This document shows positions 37,655 to 47,955 of a DNA stretch of 64,000 nt, piece after piece (position 1 is the stretch's first letter; the number at the start of each line of letters is the position of its first letter). The DNA lies in contig BGZK01001234.1 in NCBI GenBank assembly GCA_005406025.1, forward strand, positions 62,001-126,000. The letters are read 5' to 3'. Both the position numbers and the translations under genes were made by a program. The stretch comes from Eumeta japonica (Eukaryota > Arthropoda > Insecta > Lepidoptera > Psychidae). The notes beneath the pieces were generated by a model. That model saw only the letters and a program-made list of their open reading frames with translations. It ran no database searches and was not told the origin of the DNA.

Positions 37655-37975
37655 TTATCTAGTAGAGCTACACTGTGGCCGGTGTGGCTGCATCATATGA
37701 ATGGGCTGTCTCGATCGATAGCGTACCAAATTTTCACACGCGTGAAGTAACAGCTTTCGCTGTTGTTTTTCGTTTAGTGAGAGTTCCGGTAGCCCACTTC
37801 CCCCCTCCATCACACCACTCTCCTATCATCAGCTCACTCTCCCCCCCCAGAAGATATCCTATTCATATCCAAGAAGCCGTCAGCGCAATGGTGATTCCTC
37901 CGGGGTCGCGAATGTCCATGGGTGGCGGTGACCACTTACTCTATCATTATACTCGTTTGTCCCTCTAAAATAAAA
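37655..37975 (+). repeat. Dispersed repeat (GTGAGAG...GGTAGCCCAC family), copy 2
   Basis: Shares ordered blocks with 32780-33100: GCTTTCGCTGTTG, TTAGTGAGAGTTCCGGTAGC, AAGATATCCTATTC, CCAAGAAGCCGTC and CTCGTTTGTCCC. Includes a C-run near 37842. Non-coding. Confidence 0.5.
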
Positions 37976-40406
37976 AGCTCGTTGAAAAGGTGACAATTTA
38001 TGTTTTTCTTAGTAAAGCATATTAATTTTTCCGTCTATTTTACCAAAATCTATTTTTTCGTAAAACTGTTTAATAGAACAGTCTCCTGATATGCTAAAAG
38101 ACTAAGAAAAATAACAAGTTACTAGACTTAGAGGCAGTATGACCTTCAACTCGAAACGCAGAACCTACCGGCTCTAGCCCACAGGCTTGCCGCATCTGCG
38201 AATATTTTACAACTCTTCAAGGGTTCATTTTAAAGTCTCGAACACGCATCGTACCAGAGCTTTAGAAGCTTCAGGAGTGCTAGAACCTTATTTTTAAAAT
38301 CGCGCATCCCAAAGTGCGATCTTATATAATATGTACGAATAACTACATGTACTAAGGAGAGAAAAATGTTTTACATCATATTTTATTTACAAGTGCACTT
38401 ACAGATAGACGTGCGTGCGCGCTGTCTCGGTCTATAAATGGATTGGTAGGCGACGAGTTAAAGACATTTTAAGCAAAGAAATCGGTTTCATAGGCAATGC
38501 TTATCGGATTTGCTCCGGTCGGAATGCTCTGATGCCTCGTAATAAAAAAAAGGTATATAAGAGCTAGTTAGGACATGATATACATAAAAAAGCTTTTTGC
38601 GTGTACGCGTTTAAAGTAAAAACGGTTTTTGTCTTTAGTGTTGTAGATATTACAACTGAACTAAAATTTAATAAGTCATGTTAGTTTTGAATAAGTATAG
38701 ACCTTATTTAAGATAGGGAGAAAGAAAAAGATCGCTAGATATAAAAAAAAATAAAGCAATTCAGTCTATGACCACTTTGAATTTTAGTATTTGACGCATT
38801 CAAAATTCAAGTTATAAATGCGGGTAACTGCATAAACGGAATATACGTAGATTTCATTGAACGTCACTTCTGCCCGCGAAAAAGTTTTCACTTATTCTCG
38901 GAGTCGCGTCTAAAGTTTGCCTTCAATAATAAACTGTGAAATTATAGATTATATAATTTAAATGTCTTATAAAATCCTTTACGGATCAGCTAAAACAAAC
39001 TACAGAAATATCATAAGTCTGCAGACGAAACCTGGAAAGGTATCTTGTCGTAACTTCTGTTTACCTATCGAATGGTATCTATTTCTATCACGCACGTGAT
39101 ATCCAAAACAGTGGTGTGATATCACTGCTTTGGACATTCTCGCAGGTAACTAACTCTTATATGGAAGAGTTTTTTTTGTATGATTCTTTTCAACGACGCC
39201 AGTAATTGTTAAAGTCGTAATAGCTGAACGAAAGGCCCTAAACTTTACTTATCGGATCAGTGTGACCGTCACAGGCAATCAGGTGGACTTCATTATCTAT
39301 CACGGCGTACCAGATTTTACTTGACAAACATGAGTATTCTTCGTCACTACGCTCCAGCGATAAGAAACGCAGTTTTCGTAATATGCTATTTTATGGTACA
39401 CTTCTATTCCGAGAGATTACGCAATTATTGTGATGTTTGCATTGGTTTTGTAACGGTGGCGCGAGTTCGATGATTTCAGACGTAGCTTATGATTTGCAAA
39501 ATTCATATTTCGCAATAATTAAAAAAGTTTCCGCTCTTCAGCTAACCGTATACTTGTCTATGAGAATGTATCGATTTTGTAGAAATCTCGACTCACAGGT
39601 TAACATCAGTTAACATAGCTCTCTAAAGATGAGCTGAAAAAAAAATGTCATCGATCAAGCTTTTTAAAAATACCAAAAATAGTATGAATTCTATTTATTT
39701 TAACATTTTGTTTTTTTTTTTACTTGTTATTGTAAAATTTTCTACACAAAAAAAAAATATGTATTTCTAATTTTTAGCTTATAATATTTATTTATTGAAT
39801 CTCATATTTTTAAAACTTTAAATTGCTTTATTTATGTATACAATGTTTATTTCACTTACAGCCATAAATTCTGTGCAAACGTCAGAATTTAAATATTTGG
39901 TCACGCTCTACGTTTTGTTCACCATCCCATTTGAGTGATTGCTAACTTTTGAGAAATTCTCTGTGCGAACAAGTTGCTTACGCCCGGTAAACTCATGACT
40001 CCCATATATCTTTGTGGGACTTTGTGGCCTGACAGAAACAAAAACTAAATTTTATGCACTTGCATTAAAAAAGTACATAATGTATGCGTCATACATTTTA
40101 CAATCGACGTTGTTGGGATTGAGAGAGTCCCACATTCCGCGCCAACGTATAAAACGATGTGTTTGCAGTTTCATTTAAAAAAAATATGGTGCCGCCTTTA
40201 TTTTGAAAAACTTAGTCTAAAATAATACGGATACAATAGACATGACTGATTTTCAAAAACTACTCCATATTGTTCTTAGGTGTCTATTTTATACAAAATA
40301 AATCGTATTTCTATAAAAAATATAGATTTTGGTGCAAAAAATTACCTATAAAAAATAAAATTTGAATTATGTACCAAAACGCTTGATTGGTAATGGCGTC
40401 TGCCTA
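37976..40406. other. Non-coding stretch, no gene seen
   Basis: AT-rich with long T and A runs (39650-39760). Inverted pieces CACGTGATATCC and GGATATC-like motifs occur near 39090-39140. No exon or nameable repeat found. Confidence 0.4.
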
Positions 40407-41338
40407 TGACGTCACGCTTTCGTAAACATTTGTTAGCAGCTTGAATGTGTATTGTTTATTTTGATATCTAATTAAGATTTTGTGCTAAAGTCATGAATCC
40501 TAATGTGTATCGATGGTGTGCGGTTCCTCAGTGTAATAATACATCTATAAAAACTCCCAACAAGTTATTTATTGACGTCTCAATGTATAAAAAAACATAG
40601 AAACAAGTGGTTAAATCTTGCAAGGCGAGATCCAGCAGATACATCTTCAAGTTCAGTAATTTACTTCTGTGAACACCATTTTGACGTAAGTATTAACTTT
40701 ATTCGCTATGTAATAATAAATTAATGAACATAATTATCCTAATTTATAAATAATTCAGTCGTCAAGTTTGAGGTTAAGTTTTATTGCTTTATTGCTAAAA
40801 ACTTTTATTCTTGTTCCAGTTACCAAATGATATGGAAAACTATATTCAGTATCGTGTGATGGGTTCTGTTTCCCAAGTGCGCATGAAGTCAGGATGTATT
40901 CCTACAAAATTTGAATGCCAACCCGACAGAAGAAAACGAACTGCTTTCGTAACATAACCTCAAAGTGTCGTACTCAAGCATAATATAGATACTTTGTGAA
41001 AATTTAGGTCGTTTAATGTATTTTGAATAATATTTAATGCAATACTTACTTGGAAGTTTTAACATATCGAAATTCTGCCGAACAAAAGCCATTGTTTGAT
41101 GCAAAAAAATCCTCCCAGCATCAACAAGTCGATTTTTGGCAAACTTGAACTGTTTGCTTCGATAAATCCTTGTTCCATGAATAATGTTTCCTTCTCGTAG
41201 GTACTTTTGTTTATAAAAGCCAAGACACAATATTTATATCAAGTAAATATCAGCTAAACTGTAAAAAAAAAGGGAAATACAAAGCAAGATCGCAATGTCC
41301 TTAAAACGTTTAATAATGTTTACGAAAGCATGACGTCA
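40407..41338 (+). mobile_element. Probable THAP-bearing DNA transposon derivative
   Basis: A 24-base arm at 40407-40430 (TGACGTCACGCTTTCG...) is repeated inverted at 41315-41338 with one mismatch. Between them lies a two-exon THAP-domain remnant, and on the opposite strand an ORF with a splice donor. THAP domains bind DNA in P-element and related transposases, so a shrunken P-like or other THAP-type transposon is likely. I see no target duplication directly outside the arms; the true ends may lie further out. Confidence 0.5.
40493..40957 (+). pseudogene. THAP zinc-finger domain protein, two exons, one frameshift
   Basis: Exon 1 (40493-40685) starts ATG and encodes WCAVPQC (C-X4-C), a WLNLARRDP tryptophan helix and YFCEHHFD (C-X2-H), the C2CH signature of THAP fingers. 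Its donor is GAC/GTAAGT. Exon 2 (40820-40957) follows TTGTTCCAG and reads LPNDMENYIQYRVMGSVSQV... to TAA 40955-40957. The phases agree if one base of the A7 run at about 40589-40595 is extra; as written, the frame stops at TAG within the next two codons. About 109 residues if undamaged. It could be a pseudogene, a length variant or a base-calling error. No catalytic domain follows. Confidence 0.7.
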
Positions 41339-41937
41339 CACGCTTCGGATTGGTGTTTGACTTAATATGGCGAATTGGTGAGTTTTGTGTTTTTATTTTT
41401 ATAAAATAAAAATAATCACACTGGTTTTTAAAAAATAAGTGACATAAAAAGAATCTTTATATTGTGTATAATTATTTTAAATCATAATTTCAGTGATTCT
41501 TGCTGACTGTCATCATGCCTATTGTATAACTGAATGTTGGATATAAATTGTTTTAAAATCTGTATGCGTGTGCATATGGGTAGATATCGAATAAGCTCAT
41601 TAACAGATTTTCTTCTAAATATTTTTTTTTCGAATTTATTTATGACACTCTGTTTAAAGTAAAAAAAAATAAAAATTTACATAAACTAAATATGTGGCGC
41701 CATCTATTAGCATGAAAAGGTAACTCTTCGCCTGCGCCTAAAAAATTCGAGCAAATGACATTTCTGGAATGTAATTCTTCAGTTTATTGTCTTTTTAATT
41801 AAAATCTAAGTAATTAAAATAGAATTTGAGTAAAACTGAAAGCGAAAATAACTCTAAAAATAATTTCATACATTTTTATTCAGTTTATTCGTAAAATCCA
41901 GTAATTTCAAAAATAGAAAACTCTCAAATCATATCTA

Positions 41938-41963
41938 GAACATTCGGAGTGACGATTCGAGAA
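41938..41963 (+). promoter_or_regulatory. Two heat-shock-element-like dimers in the LTR
   Basis: GAACATTC at 41938-41945 and TTCGAGAA at 41956-41963 fit the GAAnnTTC / TTCnnGAA alternation bound by heat-shock factor. They stand 15-40 bases upstream of the TATA box. The spacing between the two dimers is not a multiple of five, so a full trimeric element is not formed. Confidence 0.4.
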
Positions 41964-41977
41964 TCCCGCCAGTTAAG

Positions 41978-41985
41978 TATATAAG
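41978..41985 (+). promoter_or_regulatory. TATA box of the solo LTR
   Basis: TATATAAG, followed about 30 bases later by GAGTCAATC, an acceptable initiator; transcription would start near 42008. The A-rich leader after it (AAAGTGAAAGTAAAAG) resembles insect untranslated leaders. Confidence 0.6.
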
Positions 41986-42197
41986 CAGGCACACTCGGCG
42001 CTGCGAGTCAATCTTCTTCTCAAACGCTTATAGTAAACATCGAGATATAAAGTGAAAGTAAAAGCTTTGTACTGTCAATTGCTGAGTAAATTATTCAATA
42101 ACGTTCTTTATTGTGATTCTAAGTGAGAGTAATTATTTTTATCATTGAGTAAAGCATCTAAGTAAGTGAATATTTGAGTTGTAAGTGAAACAAATGT

Positions 42198-42404
42198 CTG
42201 TGAGTGAAATACAGATCTGAGGGGCTCCTCCTCGAGCCAGAATCTATTCCTGTGAGTGAGCTTACATCCTGTGGGGCTCCTCTTCGAGCCAGAATCTATT
42301 CTTGTGAGTGAGTTTACATCCTATGGGGCTCCTCCTCGAGCCAGAATCTATTCTGTGAGTGAGTTTACATCCTGTGGGGCTCATCCTAGAGCCAGTATCA
42401 ATCT
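42198..42404 (+). repeat. 52-bp tandem repeat, four copies, in the solo LTR
   Basis: Units start at about 42198, 42250, 42302 and 42353 (periods 52, 52, 51). Each has TGTGAGTGAG, CATCCTGTGGGGCTC and GAGCCAGAATCTATT. It is followed by two copies of an 80-base unit (GAGAAACTCACCGTA and GAGAAAATCACCGTA) between 42440 and 42600. Confidence 0.9.
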
Positions 42405-42837
42405 TTTCTTGAGCAAATCAGCTATTGGTGATTTCTAGACGAGAAACTCACCGTATTCAAGGCCTGGTTTATCTTTTCACCTTGCAAGGTAGCGGGCAAG
42501 CTCCCTTGTGGTACACTCCTGAGAAAATCACCGTACCCAAGGCTTGGTTTACGGGTTCAACTTGTCTAGCACTTGCAAGTTCCCTTGAATACATTCTAGA
42601 AGTCTTCCTCTTTTACTTTTCAGCTTCTTTTCAGAGTCTAGTTGGGTTTCAGCTACGAGACACTTCACTGAATCCAGAGAGCATTACAACCACACGCAAT
42701 TGAGTGTCCAGAGGGTTAACTTCAAGAGAGTATTATTGCTTCCACTGCCTATTTTTTGTGATCATAAGGTGGTAATCGTATTTGTGCGTTCAAATCATTA
42801 ACTTATAACTTTAATTTTGTAAATTGAGTTTGTGATA

Positions 42838-42843
42838 AATAAA
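42838..42843 (+). terminator. Polyadenylation signal in the solo LTR
   Basis: AATAAA lies 39 bases before the LTR end, the usual position relative to the R/U5 border. Confidence 0.55.
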
Positions 42844-42887
42844 TCTAAGAAAAACGGACTCTCTACCTCTTATCTTTTAACACACTC

Positions 42888-44394
42888 CATCTTATGTCTA
42901 TTCTAATAAGCTATCACTGTGATTAATATCAGATTTTTAAAGTATATGGTCCAATAGTCGGAGAAGGACACAAGGTCGACCTTCTTGGAAGTTATGAACT
43001 GGAGAATATGAAATGTATTTCAGACGAAAATTCTCTGAAGGATCATTAAAATGTGCAGCTGTCGACATAAGACACTTGTGCGTATAGTTATATCCGAATC
43101 GTTGACGGACTTGTAATTACTTAGTAAACGCCTAGCGGTTGACCTTCTCATTATGTTTCTCGGTGCACGTAGTGCGGGGTGGGACCCTGGTGACCTATAA
43201 TACAAGTACTCTGTACCCAATTTAGGTACCATTTCCTTCACTCACGACTCTAGGTCAACCATTTGAATTGTGAAAATGGTCCCTTAGCTACATACTGCCT
43301 GTTTGTGGAGAAAAAGAAATTAATTATTATCATAGGGTTGTATAAAGAAACTGTAAAGGTACCTTCTTGTTTTTGACTACAGCTGAAAATTAATAAAATT
43401 AGAAAAGGCCTTAAATGTATATCAAATTATTATATTGTCGTATAAAAATACTTTGTTTATATTGCCTGTTCTCTTAAAAAAATAGACGTGATTTTTATAT
43501 AAAAAAAATAAATAAAACTAAGTACATGTCCAAACGTTTTTAATCGTTTGTTTTTAATTTTCTTAAATTTCCTTTTGTATTTCATTGTCACCTGTAACGA
43601 TTACTAGTATGCACTAGCGACACCTTGGGCTTGCCTGCCCATGTGCACAGTGATTACCTACTCACTCCCTAGTGGCTCGCATGTTTATATCGAAAAAAAC
43701 AAAAGATTTACCAATGATATGTGGAGCACTGTATAGACAACCAGTTTAATAAATAATGTCTGTATATCGATTCGCCAACCTGAATCGTTATCATCGCCGA
43801 TAATGTTTTTAGAATAGATTTTATTCACCGGTATAGCGTCTATCGGATCTCTGTTTACTAATTTTCGTATAGATAAAAGTCCGTCTTCAAAATCAGTTTT
43901 AATCATCAATTTTCATTGAGTAGATTTCAGTATTTTAAAGCAGTGGAATTATACAAAATCATTAGATTCGTATTAGTTTTTCCCCGATAATAGATAATAT
44001 TACATGCGCAAACACCTTGACAAAGACATCGTGCGTGCGCTGTTTTTTTTTTGCACTAAATCTCAGATCCTCTTAGCTTAATTCTCGTTCATCTCGTTCA
44101 GTGCCTGAATGTGCTATAGGAAGACGAGCTTCTAGAGAATTCGCCATGTTTCTCTTCTGTATACACAATGATGTAAATCATTTAGCCGTATTGCGCGATC
44201 AATTGTCGAAACACATCATATTACTCGCCCGTTAAACCTGAATACGAAAGTACAATTACCCATTTAAATTCAGTCCCTCCACCCTGCGACGTCGCCGCGC
44301 ACGTCCTTTGACAATCTCAATCCTATTCATCGCATTGCGATAACCGTAAATCGCAATTTATCTACATTTGAATGTGGACACACTCATCGTAAAT
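42888..44394. other. Non-coding stretch, no gene seen
   Basis: A GC-richer block at 43020-43260 has a 73-codon minus-strand ORF with no motif. The remainder is AT-rich. I could assign nothing. Confidence 0.4.
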
Positions 44395-44660
44395 AGTAAT
44401 AATAATAATATAAACTCACGCCTATTTCCCAGAAGGGTAGGCAGAGACTATAGATTTCCATATGGTACGATCTTTGCATACCTCTCTCGCCTCACTGACA
44501 TCCGTCAATATTTTCATGCGAGCTCGTCGGTTTCGGGTGCTTAAAATTTGGCCCTTTTTTAATATGCCACCTATATGGTCTGCATAGGATTTTGTAGGGG
44601 GATCCTTGCCGACCTTTTGCATCACACACATTCGCTCTATAAATTGGTATTGTCAGTAAC
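44395..44660 (-). pseudogene. Non-LTR reverse transcriptase C-terminal tail and 3' end
   Basis: The minus strand encodes KSYADHIGGILKKGQILSTR, NRRARMKILTDVSEAREVCK and DRTIWKSIVSAYPSGK, then TAG. This is the C-terminal part of an endonuclease/reverse-transcriptase polyprotein of the lepidopteran non-LTR type, truncated at its 5' side. It ends in an (ATA)n tract at 44397-44412. Sister copies are at 31437-31660 and 59749-60030, all on the same strand. Confidence 0.75.
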
Positions 44661-44707
44661 TGGTAATAAATGTTGCGTAAATAATAATTTGAATTATTTC
44701 TACGTCT

Positions 44708-44737
44708 AATCTCACACGATTGCAATCGTGTGAGATT
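44708..44737. repeat. Perfect 30-bp palindrome
   Basis: AATCTCACACGATTG followed at once by its exact complement; no spacer. It lies 48 bases beyond the 5'-truncated edge of the non-LTR tail. Confidence 0.95.
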
Positions 44738-46312
44738 CGGTTACAAACATTGAAGGTCGCCGATGTAATGACGACCATCCTCGGTCTAGCTCGCTCGTCA
44801 AGCAGAGCTATTCACAAGACTAAATCGAGTAGCTGTTGCAGCTTGTATCTGATACTTTAAGAATCAAATCATTCAATTTCTTTTTCTCTTTTTGACGCTC
44901 TAGCTTTGCGATTTTGTGACGGGAATTTTATATTAATAATGAAATGCTCTAAATTTCTACAGTGAAAATTAGATTTTATTTTTGGCTTATTTACTTTAAA
45001 ATCCGCTCTGGACTCATAAATTTAATAATATTAATAATTAAAAATTTGTAAATGTTGAGATATGTAGTTTCAAACTTGCTTCGATATGCGATATACAATA
45101 TGTATCTGCGTTACACGGTACGAAATATTGTCGGTTTGGCCGTGACCATTACAGAGAAGGCATCTAAAACATTCAAGACCAAGATAGTCCTTTGTTAGGT
45201 CGTCTAATTAGTGCAACTAGTACTAGTGTGAGGTGGCGTTTTTTACAGATCCGTCTAGTGTGTGTGTTACGATGGCTACCTGCATGTTTACATATTGCCA
45301 GGAATCTACGAATGAATACGCGCCAAATTGCTAGATTCATAAGTACGTATTTCTGCATTATACACAATTATTATCATGTGAGTTTTCGTATTTAAAGAAT
45401 TGTTAGTTATTTACAAAATATTTTTTTATTTTACTATCCTACAACAAAGTATACTATTTATTATATTAATAGTCAATAATTAAATAGTGTACTTTAAATT
45501 TAATAAAAGCTTAAATAGTATACTACAAAATATATATAATGGTTAATGTTTCTTTTTTATATCTATATTAAAAATCAATTTCGCTTTGAAAATAACATTT
45601 CGGTCTTGATTTTTCGCTTTTCTGTATCAGATAGAAAATTCTGCCCTCTACTTCTTATGCCTTTGTTTTGTGTCAGCTTGATCATCTCCGTGGTTGTGCT
45701 CTGTCACATATTTTCTATTGTAGATTGAGAAGCTTGTGGGGAAAGCTCTGCGCGCGAATAGGTTTATAGAACGTATGAAAATTGCGTATTAAAAGTTAAA
45801 AATCTGTCCTCTTGGTACTGTGCGATTTTAATATAAAAACGCCTAACTGTTTACCTAACGATTGTTATTAAAAGAATTCTAGATGACGAAGAGAAAGAGG
45901 GCGAAAAACTGTAGATCGTTGTGTTGAAAATAAAAAAAAATGAACTTTTGATACAGTTCATTTAAACGCTCACTGGGATATTTTCGTAACAAACACGAGC
46001 TTAATTTATTTCCCTGGAATAGAATGATTAATTCATGCATGAACGAAAAGACCTTTGTCGTTTGGATGAGCGAACCTTCGGAAGGGCAGTTGAGACGATA
46101 GGAGTCAAACAATAATTCCAGCCGCTATCACCTAAGTCTACTCTGGTAATGGATGGGATCATCAAGACCTTAGAACAGGAATAGAACTCTTTCAATGTAA
46201 ACTATGACAGGCACTTGAATTTTACTGTGATTTCTTCTATTGCGGACGATTTGATAATTATTGGAAGCGTCCTGTCACATTTTGACGTCGTTATAAGTAA
46301 AGAAAAGATTTG
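44738..46312. other. Non-coding stretch, no gene seen
   Basis: AT-rich apart from 45120-45330. Short ORFs on both strands, none recognisable. A T-rich variant of the GATTCCG-type repeat may begin near 45570, but the match is too weak to call. Confidence 0.35.
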
Positions 46313-46800
46313 CTAAGGTCGAATCAAAAATATCTTTATTTCGTAGGTAATGAAATTACACTTGAAATAAGTCGCTAATAAATTGTTTTCGACATTCCCA
46401 CCCGTTACAAATGCCGATATCCACCTTGAGGAGAATGGGCAAGAAACTCGAGTGTTGCTCTTTTGACTCATCAATACAAAGGATGAAGTAATTAATAATT
46501 TAGTCGACATTTAAAAATAATATGAAATAACCTGATAGCCGAGCAGCTCAATCCCAAAGGCTTCTTTCATTAAAATATTCGGACACTGTATAATAGCCCT
46601 TGCCATACAAATTTCTTTTTAACGAAACGTTTAAATTCATAAAATGGCAAATTTTGAATTTCTGCTGGAATCTTATTATAAAAGCGCACACATTGCCTCT
46701 TAAATGATTTGCTTAGACGGGTCTTATAAGCAGCAAGATCGTTCTTGTGTCTAGTGCTAATGTTATCTATGTCGCTCCTTTTTTGGAGCTATATATCTTC
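46313..46800 (-). pseudogene. Non-LTR (jockey/CR1-like) ORF2 C-terminus and 3' end
   Basis: Minus-strand frames give YKTRLSKSFKRQCVRFYNKI, then PAEIQNLPFYEFKRFVKKKF, then after a frame change YYTVSEYFNERSLWD. This pattern (FYNKIP...L...FK...VKK.L...YY...Y......W) is the usual C-terminal end of jockey/CR1-type reverse transcriptases. The transcript end is AATAAAGATATTTTTGATTC at 46313-46335. Only the last 90 codons and the 3' untranslated part survive. Confidence 0.7.
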
Positions 46801-47813
46801 TATATTTCCCTTAACATATACCAGGTTTTTGTATATATAATGTGATACTAAATTTTGGATATATTAATTTCCTTAAATTTTTTCTCTGAGAGATGTCATT
46901 GGTCTCAAATTATAAACAGCGCGAATATCTCGCTTCTGTTAATATCGACTGCGTATATCGGTCGGTAGAACTCGTTGAATAATACTAAATCGAAATTAAG
47001 TTCAAGGGATAACATGGACAGCGTTTACCCGTACCATAGACACTTTATTGTTTCCTCTAGAGGAAATTAAATATTCAGGTACATAATCACATCAGGCCTC
47101 AGAAAAAAATGACTATTGAAAAAGAATTCATGTACAATATTAAAAATGCCAAGGTACTCGTGTGTTTCATAAAAATGAATAAATCAGACGAAAAGATAAC
47201 GCTGCTCATAGGAATACATTTATAAGGTGGCGATTGTTTCAACAACAACCTCAGCGCAACTTCCTAGACCACGGTGACCAATAATCAAGATTTAGAAAGA
47301 TGTGAAAGACGAATACTCAGTGAAACGCTAAAAGTATTTTAGACTACCGGAAAAAAAAACGAGGGCTGAAAAACAAAACAATAGCCAGGATCATTAAATC
47401 TAGCAGAATCTCTTGTTCGGGACACATCGACGCAACAATTCCTCACCTAATCAAGACACGACTGTCGAATAGAATCTGAAAAAAAATTGACCTACCCATC
47501 TATCTACACGTGAAATGACTTTCTTATACAGGACGTCATGTATCAGTGATACGAATCCTAAACATTGTATAGACGTATCGCAAGATGAACGACTAGTTCA
47601 AAAGGCAACAATATGTCAACTATAAATCAAATGTGAAATCTGATGTCCGTAGGTACGTAAATGATGAACACGTTAGACGCATAGATAGAGACGAAACACA
47701 ACATGAGGCGCCTAAAAAACCCCGGCCGACCGAGCGAAGACGACAGCCCTTAATAATTACCAGTCAGCATTTACGGTGTCGCTGATAAGCTTTCTCAGCC
47801 GCGACGTTAAAAG
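46801..47813. other. Non-coding stretch, no gene seen
   Basis: Possibly more of the decayed non-LTR element at the left side; the rest has mixed composition with no ORF of note. Confidence 0.35.
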
Positions 47814-47955
47814 AAACCGGCCAAGTGCGAATGGACCGCACACGCCCCGAATTCCGTACTACAACACAATGTATGTGCGTTGGATGCCTAAAAGAAATCA
47901 ATTTTCATTTGTTTGCGGACCCTTAGCACCGGCTCCACTCGCGCTTGGCCGATTT
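47814..47955 (+). repeat. Short inverted-repeat element (CGGCCAAGTGCGA family)
   Basis: AAACCGGCCAAGTGCGAATG at the left is answered by CACTCGCGCTTGGCCGATTT at the right, imperfect inverted termini of about 24 bases around a 142-bp unit. ATTCCGTACTACAACACA inside matches the related element at 10831-11210. Non-coding. Confidence 0.55.

Larger units (their letters stand above)
41651..42882 (+). mobile_element. Solo LTR, 1232 bp, with target-site duplication
   Basis: Begins TGTTTAAAG and ends CTTTTAACA, which are inverse complements except one base. CACTC stands directly before (41646-41650) and directly after (42883-42887), a perfect 5-bp target duplication. Inside are a TATA box, an AATAAA near the 3' end and tandem repeats, but no internal coding region. 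This is what LTR-LTR recombination leaves behind. Superfamily uncertain: 5-bp duplications and TGT...ACA ends fit Ty3/gypsy or BEL. The orientation is set by the TATA and AATAAA order. It shares no obvious sequence with the BEL LTRs at 15 and 23 kb. Confidence 0.85.

Noticed and set aside
40893..41232. The minus-strand ORF as a confirmed gene
   Set aside because: No recognisable domain, and part is antisense to THAP exon 2; kept only as a finding.
42425..42703. 92-codon ORF in the solo LTR as a gene
   Set aside because: It lies across the 80-base tandem repeats of the LTR and has no motif.
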